NCBI GenBank assembly: GCA_003173915.1
Contig: PPGL01000101.1
Location: 1 to 5,118, forward strand
DNA from: Candidatus Levyibacteriota bacterium
GTDB taxonomy: Bacteria > Patescibacteria > Microgenomatia > Levybacterales > UBA12049
DNA: 5,118 nucleotides
Reading direction: 5' to 3'
In this document: positions 1-5,046 of the stretch, one piece after another
Layout: the number at the start of each line of letters is the position of its first letter
Numbering within the stretch: position 1 is the first letter of the stretch
Program-made: the position numbers and the translations under genes
Notes under the pieces: model-generated
What the model was told of the DNA's origin: nothing
Database searches by the model: none
What the model saw: the letters and a program-made list of their open reading frames with translations, nothing else

Positions 1-1255
1 TAGAAAGTATTGCCAGTCCTAACGCACCTCCCATTTGTTGAGAAGTATTGATTAGTCCTGAAGCAAATCCTGCTTCATGTGATGGCACACCAGACGTCGC
101 AGCGGCATAAATTGGCATGTAGGTCATACCAATACCTATAGGCATAAAAATAAATGTTGGTAACAAATTAAGAAAATAATTCCCGTCTACAGGAAGTGTC
201 GATAAATACAAAATCGCCATACCTGCGATGAGTGGTCCAATAATAAGAAACCGCTTAAATCCCCATTTGCCAACCCATTTGGGAATTCTTGTTGACATAA
301 AGGCTAAAATAAGAGGGAAGGGAAGAAAGCTTAAGCCAGTCAGTGCAGGAGAAAATTTCATAATATTTTGTAGATATAATGTAGTAAGAAAAAACATACT
401 AAGCATAGTCCCATACATTGGAGCCATCATAACATTTGCTCCAACGACATTGCGAATCTTAAAAATAGAAAGAGGCATTATCGGATGTTTATTTTTTGAT
501 TCATTAAATAAAAACGCAATAACAAGTATTACTGACAAGAGAAAAACAATAATAGTTTTTGCTGATAACCAACCCCATTGCGATCCTTCACTAAATACTA
601 ACACTTGAAGCATTAAACTGACCGTAATAAAGATCGCTCCTAAAAAATCCAGATGTTTTGGCAAATTTTCAATTTCATCTTTTGGTACCATTTTAGAAAT
701 TGCTATTACTATAGCTATCCCCACAGGAACATTTATGAAAAAATTCCAACGCCAATTAATATATTGTGTAAGTGCCCCTCCAAGAAGTAACCCTATTGCT
801 GCACCACCACTTGCTATGAGTGTCCAATACGCGAGTGCCTTATTTCTTGCAGGTCCATCTTTAAATGTCACTACCACAATTGATAATGCAGATGGTGACA
901 TAAAGGCTGCAGATAATCCTTGTAATGCTCGTAGAATAATTAAAAGAGGGGCAGATTGAGATATGCCGACAAGAAATGAAAATATGGTAAATGCCGAAAT
1001 GCCAAAGAGTAATGTTTTACGCCTTCCAAAAAGATCAGCAGTCCTGCCTCCAAGGAGTAAAAATCCGCCGAATGTTAATGCATAGGCAGTCACTATCCAT
1101 TGTAATGATTCTATACTAAAGTGTAATTGTTTCTGTATTGTCGGAAGAGCAACATTGGTAATAGAAATATCTAAAACCACCATAAATTGTGCAATAGCAA
1201 CAAGCACAAAACAAAACCATGGGGACTTAGACATCTGTTTAAATCGTACAAACAT
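1..1255 (-). CDS. MFS multidrug exporter, DHA2 (EmrB/QacA-like) family, C-terminus cut off by window edge
   Basis: An inner-membrane proton-coupled drug/H+ antiporter is the likely product. Reading the minus strand from the ATG at 1255 gives 418 uninterrupted codons to the window edge. Family members usually run about 450-520 residues with 14 membrane helices, so only the C-terminal end is missing. Visible motifs, in order: LDISITNVALP at residues 28-38 (DHA2 motif D1); GGRTADLFGRRK at 69-80 (MFS motif A in the loop between helices 2 and 3); RALQG at 109-113 (motif B); a motif C region at 149-160 where the usual GP is GL, followed by GGALTQYINWRW and NVPVG at 175-179, typical of DHA2. The substrate cannot be told. 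The start at 1255 fits a promoter that would begin the mRNA at this ATG; an alternative ATG at codon 8 also lacks a Shine-Dalgarno site. No regulator gene is adjacent. Family call sure; drug specificity inferred. Confidence 0.93.
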   Translation of the reverse strand, partial: MFVRFKQMSKSPWFCFVLVAIAQFMVVLDISITNVALPTIQKQLHFSIESLQWIVTAYALTFGGFLLLGGRTADLFGRRKTLLFGISAFTIFSFLVGISQSAPLLIILRALQGLSAAFMSPSALSIVVVTFKDGPARNKALAYWTLIASGGAAIGLLLGGALTQYINWRWNFFINVPVGIAIVIAISKMVPKDEIENLPKHLDFLGAIFITVSLMLQVLVFSEGSQWGWLSAKTIIVFLLSVILVIAFLFNESKNKHPIMPLSIFKIRNVVGANVMMAPMYGTMLSMFFLTTLYLQNIMKFSPALTGLSFLPFPLILAFMSTRIPKWVGKWGFKRFLIIGPLIAGMAILYLSTLPVDGNYFLNLLPTFIFMPIGIGMTYMPIYAAATSGVPSHEAGFASGLINTSQQMGGALGLAILS

Positions 1256-1261
1256 AAAATG

Positions 1262-1290
1262 ATTATTTAAGATATATTTTATAATAACAA
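1262..1290 (-). promoter_or_regulatory. Predicted promoter of the MFS gene, leaderless
   Basis: On the minus strand, a -35-like TTGTTA (1290-1285), a 17-base spacer and AATAAT (1267-1262, five of six matches to the consensus) lie exactly 6 bases before the ATG at 1255. Transcription would begin on the A of the start codon. The -35 is weak and the region is very AT-rich, so chance is possible; the spacing match to the other promoters here is the main support. An imperfect AT-rich dyad (arms TTATT/AATAA, 1263-1287) overlaps the spacer and could be an operator, but is weak. Confidence 0.45.
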
Positions 1291-1474
1291 ATTTGTATTC
1301 ATGTTGAGAAGATGTAAATCTTTAAGTTACAAAAATAAAGAAAATTCTCATGTTAAACTAAACTTGGGAAATCGTTCTTATGTTACATTGCTCCTAACCA
1401 ATTACTCCAATATTGAGTGGCAGTAAAGTGTATTATGAAGAGAAAGTAGAATTATGTTTACGCTATGAGAAAAA

Positions 1475-1837
1475 TTATGCACGTCGAGTTCGTGTCTGTC
1501 TAAATCTTTCTTGATACTCTGGTGTAGCAGGAAGATTTCTAATACCTCTATTTAAACCTGCATTAAATATAGCTATAGAAGCTTTTGTCATCAAGCCTAG
1601 TGCGACTAAACCAATTACTCCTCCTATACCTGTTTCTATCTTAGATGTTGTTGAAGTGGCAACACTCGGAAGTCCTTCACGCAAAAAGGAAGAGGAAATT
1701 AAACTCAAAGCCAAACCAGCAAGACTATATTTCCTTGATTCCAGAGAATCTCCCAAAGTTTTAACATTTGCCTCATTGAGTGTATAAACACTTCGGTTGC
1801 GCATGGCTGATTGGTAGCCAAATGATTCTCTATTCAT
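1475..1837 (-). CDS. Small protein with two hydrophobic segments, function unknown
   Basis: I do not recognise this 120-residue protein. The N-terminal 36 residues are polar and rich in Arg, Asn and Ser. Residues about 38-52 (SLAGLALSLISSSFL) and 67-91 (glycine-rich, ending IAIFNAG) are hydrophobic and could be two membrane helices joined by a short Ser/Thr-rich loop. The last 27 residues are strongly basic and end in QTRTRRA. A basic cytoplasmic tail on both sides of a helical hairpin would be a natural topology, but this is inferred. The start is well supported: an AGGAG site lies 8 bases upstream of the ATG and a near-consensus promoter lies just before it. The gene stands alone, 235 bases from the YciI-like gene and 219 bases from the MFS gene, all on the same strand. 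A role linked to the exporter cannot be shown. Confidence 0.72.
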   Translation of the reverse strand: MNRESFGYQSAMRNRSVYTLNEANVKTLGDSLESRKYSLAGLALSLISSSFLREGLPSVATSTTSKIETGIGGVIGLVALGLMTKASIAIFNAGLNRGIRNLPATPEYQERFRQTRTRRA

Positions 1838-1845
1838 ATTTTTAT

Positions 1846-1850
1846 CTCCT
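1846..1850 (-). promoter_or_regulatory. Ribosome binding site of the 120-residue gene
   Basis: AGGAG on the minus strand with 8 bases to the ATG at 1837. It fixes the start codon and contrasts with the leaderless starts elsewhere in the window. Confidence 0.8.
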
Positions 1851-1860
1851 GAGTAGGTAA

Positions 1861-1889
1861 ATTATATTATACTCTTTGTCAAAAGTCAA
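1861..1889 (-). promoter_or_regulatory. Strong sigma70-type promoter with doubled boxes, for the 120-residue gene
   Basis: Minus strand: TTGACT (1889-1884), a 17-base spacer, then TATAAT (1866-1861). A second TATAAT overlaps it at 1871-1866, and a perfect TTGACA lies at 1882-1877, but those two are wrongly spaced for each other. The predicted start is near 1854, giving a short leader of about 17 bases that contains the Shine-Dalgarno site. Confidence 0.8.
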
Positions 1890-2072
1890 TACTATAAGTT
1901 TTATTTATGCGCATTGCCTATTTTCTCATTTATTATCTTGTGATTTAGACTCTAATTACACTACCATTTCATTATTTCAAATCAAATTGTAGATAATTTT
2001 CTCGAAGCTATCAAGGAATGGGGCACCATTTTTCAGCAATATCCTTTTCACTTTATACCGCTAATTTATAAT

Positions 2073-2342
2073 CTAAGAGAGCATGTTGTCTCCCCACTCT
2101 TTAATCTTATATTCCTTAGCAACACCTTCCAACAAAAAAGGGTCTGATTTTGCAAATTCTTCAGCTGCTTCTTTGCTTCGAAAGATTGCCATATTTCCAC
2201 CTTCCGGATCCATAAATGGTCCTGTCCCTATAACGTCACCTCGGGCAATAAACTTATCCATATATGCTTTATGACGTGGGTAGATTGCCATAATTTCCTC
2301 ACGACTTTTTCCAGCACTTTTGCCAATGACTACAAACAACAT
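2073..2342 (-). CDS. YciI-like (YCII/DGPF-domain) protein
   Basis: A small ferredoxin-fold-like protein of the YciI family; 89 residues is a normal length. Family hallmarks in order: an N-terminal beta strand MLFVVIG, RHKAYMDKFIARGDVIGTGP at 23-42 with the conserved histidine at 24 and GP at 41-42, a strand MAIF at 51-54, SKEAAEEFAKSDPF at 56-69 with the typical DPF, and a final strand YKIKEW at 78-83. The family resembles dye-decolorising chlorite-dismutase-like folds, with the His often proposed as an active-site residue, but biochemical roles are mostly unknown. It is the last gene of the four-gene operon. Its ATG follows the TAA of the TfoX-like gene directly, and its strong Shine-Dalgarno site lies within that gene, so the two should be translationally coupled. 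No clear hairpin terminator follows. Confidence 0.9.
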   Translation of the reverse strand: MLFVVIGKSAGKSREEIMAIYPRHKAYMDKFIARGDVIGTGPFMDPEGGNMAIFRSKEAAEEFAKSDPFLLEGVAKEYKIKEWGDNMLS

Positions 2343-2678
2343 TTATTTACCTCCTTTCAAAGTTTTATTAAAATCTAAAGCAAGTTGTATCCAATAATCA
2401 AAATCCTTTTGAGTTTCTACTGCTTCATTTGTTAGAAATATCCATCCTGGCATTTCTTTTCCTCTCATAACTGCAACTTTTGCACCTTTTCTTGTAAGTG
2501 CTTCTATATTATTTGGATCAATTCGTACCATCATAATATGATCAGGCCTGTTATTTACAGCGACACACATTTTGTGATTGACCATAAAACCTATTCCACC
2601 AAACATCTTTTTTTCTACAAAACGAACAGTAGACAGAACTTTTCTTACTTCCTCTGCTAATTTCTGATCGTATGCCAT
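2343..2678 (-). CDS. TfoX/Sxy N-terminal-domain protein
   Basis: A stand-alone TfoX N-terminal domain of 111 residues. Recognised by the opening MAYDQKLAEEVRKVL, the signature KKMFGGIGFMVNHKMCVAV at 23-41, the strand HIMMVRIDP at 47-55 and the segment MRGKEMPGWIFL at 71-82, all in the usual family order. Full-length TfoX/Sxy proteins of gammaproteobacteria add a C-terminal domain and switch on competence genes. This protein has only the N-terminal domain, so a competence role should not be assumed; single-domain forms are common and uncharacterised. The gene lies 3 bases after the NTF2-like gene. Its ribosome binding site is inside the end of that gene, and its own last codons (KGGK) are formed by the Shine-Dalgarno site of the YciI-like gene. 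Confidence 0.9.
   Translation of the reverse strand: MAYDQKLAEEVRKVLSTVRFVEKKMFGGIGFMVNHKMCVAVNNRPDHIMMVRIDPNNIEALTRKGAKVAVMRGKEMPGWIFLTNEAVETQKDFDYWIQLALDFNKTLKGGK
2349..2357 (-). promoter_or_regulatory. Perfect Shine-Dalgarno site of yciI-like gene, inside tfoX-like coding sequence
   Basis: Minus strand AAAGGAGGT, 7 bases from the end of GGAGG to the ATG at 2342. It encodes the last residues of the TfoX-like protein (KGGK, then stop). The near-full match to the usual 16S rRNA 3' end shows that the organism uses a canonical anti-Shine-Dalgarno sequence. Confidence 0.88.
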
Positions 2679-2681
2679 ACT

Positions 2682-3047
2682 CTATCCTCTCATAAAACTT
2701 CTGTATGCTGTTAGGTCAAAATAAATTACAAGTTTTGCAAGTTTATTGTCCTTAACCTCCCATACTTCTGCAACATCTTGTTTCATTTCTTCGCCCTTTT
2801 GACTTTGATAGATATAGGAAGCAATGACACAAACATTTTCATCTTCGATAATTGTTTGCTTTATCCCAACAGATTTCATTCCGCTAAGAAAAGTTGTGAA
2901 AGATTTAATCACTTCATTTTTCCCTTTAGCAATTAAAACTTCTGAAGCATCTGCAAAATATGCATTGTCCGCCCATAGATCTTGCCACACAGCATCTTTA
3001 TTATTTAGACTAAAATAATAGCTTTGAATTAGATCTTTTACTTCCAT
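2682..3047 (-). CDS. NTF2/SnoaL-like domain protein
   Basis: A 121-residue protein with the cone-shaped NTF2/SnoaL-like fold. The order is right: an N-terminal helix (VKDLIQSYYFSLNNKD, 3-18), W21-W25 and AYFADAS at 29-35 (the usual 'W...da.f.dp' region), GKNEVIKSFTTFLSGM at 42-57, a strand VCVIASYIYQSQKG at 72-85, and the paired strands DVAEVWEVKDNKLAKLVIYFDL at 91-112. Some members are isomerases, cyclases or small-ligand binders; activity cannot be assigned here. The start chosen is the ATG at 3047, not an ATG 18 codons upstream at 3101, because AAGGAG lies 8 bases before it and the longer form would overlap the preceding gene. It lies 17 bases after the 75-residue gene and 3 bases before the TfoX-like gene. 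Confidence 0.87.
   Translation of the reverse strand: MEVKDLIQSYYFSLNNKDAVWQDLWADNAYFADASEVLIAKGKNEVIKSFTTFLSGMKSVGIKQTIIEDENVCVIASYIYQSQKGEEMKQDVAEVWEVKDNKLAKLVIYFDLTAYRSFMRG
2686..2690 (-). promoter_or_regulatory. Ribosome binding site of tfoX-like gene, overlapping end of NTF2-like gene
   Basis: Minus strand AGAGG, 7 bases from the ATG at 2678, lying in the last sense codons before the TAG of the NTF2-like gene. The overlap suggests coupled translation. Confidence 0.65.
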
Positions 3048-3055
3048 ATTTTCAT

Positions 3056-3061
3056 CTCCTT
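3056..3061 (-). promoter_or_regulatory. Ribosome binding site that decides the NTF2-like start
   Basis: Minus strand AAGGAG with 8 bases to the ATG at 3047. It lies downstream of the alternative ATG at 3101, so the shorter product is the real one. Confidence 0.82.
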
Positions 3062-3064
3062 TTA

Positions 3065-3292
3065 TTACTTTTTTACTTGTCCTGGATAACAAATAGGACA
3101 TGGGCTTTTTAAATACTTATGACCTCGGCTGCAAGTCTTTAAATTTTTACTTTCAAGTGCAGAAATCACAGATTGAGGCATGGGACGACAAGCACAATGT
3201 TTTGCATGAGCAATGTGCCAATTAATGCGTTGAGTAAGTGATGGATTTTGTGGCATTCTGTGTTTTTCGTGCCAAGAGGTGTTTATTGCCAT
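3065..3292 (-). CDS. Small Cys/His-rich protein, possible zinc binder, first gene of the operon
   Basis: I do not recognise this 75-residue protein as a named family. It has two parts. Residues 13-46 (MPQNPSLTQRINWHIAHAKHCACRPMP...) look helical and carry H26, H29, H32, C33 and C35. Residues 54-68 read CSRGHKYLKSPCPIC, giving C54, H58, C65 and C68, a plausible four-ligand zinc site. That knuckle loosely resembles the short zinc-ribbon segments (C..GH..YKS..CP.C) seen in some small bacterial proteins, but this is from memory and weak. The first ATG at 3292 is chosen because an extended -10 promoter would start the mRNA exactly there. A second ATG at codon 13 (3256) would give a 63-residue product but lacks a Shine-Dalgarno site. 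It heads the operon with the NTF2-, TfoX- and YciI-like genes. Confidence 0.75.
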   Translation of the reverse strand: MAINTSWHEKHRMPQNPSLTQRINWHIAHAKHCACRPMPQSVISALESKNLKTCSRGHKYLKSPCPICYPGQVKK

Positions 3293-3298
3293 AAGACG

Positions 3299-3307
3299 AG
3301 TATAGCA
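3299..3307 (-). promoter_or_regulatory. Extended -10 promoter of the four-gene operon, leaderless
   Basis: Minus strand TGC-TATACT: an extended -10 (TGn) followed by a hexamer differing from TATAAT at one base. Six bases separate it from the ATG at 3292, so +1 falls on the A of the start codon. No good -35 is visible at 17 bases, as is common for extended -10 promoters. Confidence 0.62.
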
Positions 3308-3534
3308 GAAGTTAGCAAAGAGAATTATAGATCTATTTTGATAAATTTAAGTTACCCCTTGTGGGCAATATTGTTTCCTTCTTTCAAACCAAGTGATTGA
3401 TGAATTTATTCAAAGCATTAGGCGGTGGGAATAGTTTTTAAACATTATCCATTTATACATTGAATATAATCACTTGTAAACTAATTCTAAAATCGCACTA
3501 CACTAGAACAAAATTCATTTACTTGGTACTCTCT
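3308..3534. other. Divergent intergenic region with a 9-bp inverted repeat
   Basis: This stretch separates the minus-strand operon from the plus-strand gene at 3570. I find no gene-like reading frame. CAAGTGATT (3390-3398) and AATCACTTG (3468-3476) form a perfect inverted repeat 69 bases apart. It could be a paired regulator site or chance in AT-rich DNA. Confidence 0.3.
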
Positions 3535-3563
3535 TTGACAATACTATAAGATTATGATAGCAT
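3535..3563 (+). promoter_or_regulatory. Sigma70-type promoter of the 3570 gene, leaderless
   Basis: Perfect TTGACA (3535-3540), a 17-base spacer that ends in an extended TGA, then TAGCAT (3558-3563, four of six matches). Six bases follow before ATG at 3570, so +1 would be that A. The good -35, exact spacing and extended element outweigh the weak -10 hexamer. Confidence 0.62.
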
Positions 3564-3569
3564 TGTGTT

Positions 3570-3623
3570 ATGAGCACTGAGGCAAGGATTGAACGATATA
3601 GTAGGTATTTAACCAAACAATAG
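3570..3623 (+). CDS. Detached 5' end of the downstream gene (17 codons, then stop)
   Basis: ATG at 3570 opens a 17-codon frame, MSTEARIERYSRYLTKQ, ending in TAG at 3621. It starts exactly where the promoter predicts transcription to begin, which is unlikely for a random ATG. One extra A in the AAA run at 3615-3617 would join it smoothly to the next frame as ...YSRYLTK-TIGDVATALSSL..., giving a 269-residue protein. I read it as the severed N-terminus of the gene at 3629-4378. Alternatives are a true tiny leader peptide, a sequencing error in an A run, or a programmed -1 shift; the last is not favoured because no convincing slippery heptamer or downstream structure is visible. Confidence 0.55.
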   Translation: MSTEARIERYSRYLTKQ

Positions 3624-3628
3624 GCGAT

Positions 3629-4378
3629 GTGGCAACTGCATTGTCAAGCTTAGATCCTAAAACTTACCATTATCATCATGATATAAAACCTTTTGACCAT
3701 AATGGACATACTATAAATCGTCGATCACGCAGAGCTGTTGAGAACCAGCTTGATATCTTCGATACAGCTGTAGAGTTTTTTGCGACAGCTATGCGTGGTA
3801 GAGATACTCATCCAGGTCAAGGTACAAGAAAAGTTACACCTTCTTTATCAGATAGGGCACTTGATTTATTACGACCTAATGCTGACAAACCGTGGATCCA
3901 GCAATTTAGCGTAGATGAAGCAATTTTGATAGCATTTAATGCTATATCCGACGAGCTCATGCAAATAAATCCTCAATTAGTATACGCATTTTATAAACTT
4001 CTAGTATACGCATTTTATAAACTTCTTGACTATACTCACACTGCTGGCACTGCTGGCATAAGCACCGCAATTGAGGAGGGAAAAACTACATCTAGATCTA
4101 CTTATCCCAATGATTTTACGGCACCTGACAGTACATCAGAAAACAGCATGCATATCTGTGGGGGCATTCCAGAAGCACTTGCACTGCGAGAACAGGTAAG
4201 TAAAATAATGGCAGCAATGAGACAAGAAAGAGTAGAAGGACGATCTGGTGGAAAAATCCAGCTAAAATATTTTGTACCAACAGAATATTCAACGGTAAAT
4301 GATACTATGAATGCACTTCCTTATATTAGAGCATATAATCTTGCAAAAGTATCAAAAATTCTTCAAATAACACAATAA
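3629..4378 (+). CDS. Protein of unknown function, probably 5'-frameshifted, with internal tandem duplication
   Basis: I do not recognise this protein. The open frame gives 249 residues from GTG at 3629; a weak AGG lies 4 bases upstream, so reinitiation after the TAG at 3621 is conceivable. It is predicted soluble: no signal peptide or membrane segment is seen. Features in order: a His-rich N-terminus (YHYHHDIKPFDHNGH, 13-27), a basic patch NRRSRR at 30-35, a likely helical region to about residue 60, a second helical region at about 90-133 holding a perfect duplication of LVYAFYKL (117-124 and 125-132), a polar Ser/Thr-rich linker at about 140-175, and a C-terminal region with KIMAAMRQERVEGRSGGKIQLKY-like basic character near 195-217. 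The better start is likely ATG 3570 in another frame (see that entry). With the frameshift and the fresh duplication, the gene may be decaying, although the rest of the frame is intact. It is divergent from the operon and convergent with the tRNA. Confidence 0.68.
   Translation: MATALSSLDPKTYHYHHDIKPFDHNGHTINRRSRRAVENQLDIFDTAVEFFATAMRGRDTHPGQGTRKVTPSLSDRALDLLRPNADKPWIQQFSVDEAILIAFNAISDELMQINPQLVYAFYKLLVYAFYKLLDYTHTAGTAGISTAIEEGKTTSRSTYPNDFTAPDSTSENSMHICGGIPEALALREQVSKIMAAMRQERVEGRSGGKIQLKYFVPTEYSTVNDTMNALPYIRAYNLAKVSKILQITQ
3979..4026 (+). repeat. 24-bp perfect tandem duplication inside the 3629-4378 gene
   Basis: Two adjacent identical 24-base units (3979-4002 and 4003-4026), beginning AGTATACGCATTTT and ending AAACTTCT. 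The preceding T is also shared. The unit is a multiple of three, so eight residues (LVYAFYKL) are doubled without breaking the frame. Zero divergence suggests a recent slippage event. Confidence 0.97.
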
Positions 4379-4469
4379 CATTTAAACTAACGAACCGCTT
4401 AGTATCTTCCCAGGACTTAAACCTTTTTAACCACCAAAAATAAAAGTAACTTTCTAGTTTGAGGCTAGG

Positions 4470-4551
4470 TGCGGATGAGAGGACTTGAACCTCCACGCCT
4501 TACGGCACAGCCACCTCAAGACTGCGTGTATACCAGTTTCACCACATCCGC
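4470..4551 (-). tRNA. trnL(GAG): tRNA-Leu, anticodon GAG
   Basis: It folds as a class II tRNA on the minus strand. The acceptor stem is GCGGATG (4551-4545) paired to CATCCGC (4477-4471), with discriminator A at 4470. The anticodon stem is CAGTC/GGCTG with the 7-base loop TTGAGGT; the anticodon GAG lies at 4517-4515 and reads CUC/CUU leucine codons. The long variable arm has a GCC-GTAA-GGC hairpin. The T stem-loop is GGAGG-TTCAAGT-CCTCT. The bases after the discriminator are CCT, so CCA must be added by nucleotidyltransferase. It has its own promoter. Confidence 0.96.
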
Positions 4552-4564
4552 GTGTCAGACTATT

Positions 4565-4593
4565 ATTATACTGTATTAGGGATTTCTTGAAAA
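4565..4593 (-). promoter_or_regulatory. Promoter of the tRNA-Leu gene
   Basis: Minus strand: TTTTCA (4593-4588, four of six matches to the -35), a 17-base spacer, then a perfect TATAAT (4570-4565). Thirteen bases separate the -10 from the mature tRNA, allowing a 5' leader of about 5-7 bases for RNase P to remove. Confidence 0.72.
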
Positions 4594-4650
4594 GACAGGA
4601 GCTATAAAAGAATAGAATGTAGAATATAGTTAAGAAAAAATTTGTTAGAT

Positions 4651-4968
4651 TTAACTACGCTTACCGCCACTTAATCGTAGCCAAAAGGGCTCAGAATAAC
4701 TAAGTCGTGTTCGCCATAAAAAGTCAGCAACGCCTCTTCCTCTTCGCACGTATACACGCTTGTCTTCAAGGTCAATACTAGAAAATTCTCTTCCATCAGC
4801 TAACCTAACACCATTTTCTGTAATTGTTGCAGTTCCTCTTCTCCAATGGTACTTAACAGGGACTGTTTCGCCAACCATAAGGCGTCCTGATCCAAAGTCA
4901 ACATCACTTCGTAAAAGTCCACCAAGTCGCATCATTGCGACACTTGAAGCTCTTTGTTCTGCTGCCAT
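4651..4968 (-). CDS. Arginine-rich small protein of unknown function
   Basis: I do not recognise this 105-residue protein. It has 16 arginines (15%) and only three lysines (K39, K70, K103), and should be strongly basic. Residues 1-22 look helical (AAEQRASSVAMMRLGGLLRS). Residues about 28-75 alternate like beta strands: GRLMVGETVPVKYHWRRGTATI, NGVRLADGREF, KRVYVRRGRG. A Trp/Arg-rich tail follows (W85, W96, LRLSGGKRS). A nucleic-acid-binding role is a fair guess from composition only. The start is secure: a near-consensus promoter lies directly upstream, and no Shine-Dalgarno site precedes the ATG. It is followed on the same strand, after 99 bases, by the separately promoted tRNA-Leu. Its GC content (around 40% in the parts I counted) is higher than the surrounding intergenic DNA. 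Confidence 0.75.
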   Translation of the reverse strand: MAAEQRASSVAMMRLGGLLRSDVDFGSGRLMVGETVPVKYHWRRGTATITENGVRLADGREFSSIDLEDKRVYVRRGRGVADFLWRTRLSYSEPFWLRLSGGKRS

Positions 4969-4976
4969 AGAGACAA

Positions 4977-5005
4977 ACTATAACACAACCCATAGTTATT
5001 GTCAA
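4977..5005 (-). promoter_or_regulatory. Near-consensus promoter of the 105-residue gene, leaderless
   Basis: Minus strand: perfect TTGACA (5005-5000), a 17-base spacer ending in an extended TGT, then TATAGT (4982-4977, five of six matches). The ATG at 4968 begins 8 bases after the -10, so the mRNA would start at the A of ATG or one or two bases before it. This is the strongest promoter in the window. Confidence 0.85.
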
Positions 5006-5046
5006 TAGGTAAATGTAGCGAAGTTTTTGCTAGTAAGAAAGCAAAA

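Noticed and set aside
228..959. Open frames on the plus strand at 228-608 and 735-959
   Set aside because: They lie antisense to the MFS exporter, whose frame on the minus strand is continuous and carries clear family motifs.
2083..3018. Plus-strand open frames at 2083-2274 and 2824-3018
   Set aside because: They are antisense to the YciI-like and NTF2-like genes, have no ribosome site or promoter, and resemble no family.
4439..4469. Intrinsic terminator after tRNA-Leu
   Set aside because: CTAG/CTAG gives only a four-pair stem followed by an interrupted T run; too weak to call.
4760..5008. Plus-strand open frame of 82 codons
   Set aside because: It is antisense to the 105-residue gene and its near-consensus promoter, and has no start signals of its own.
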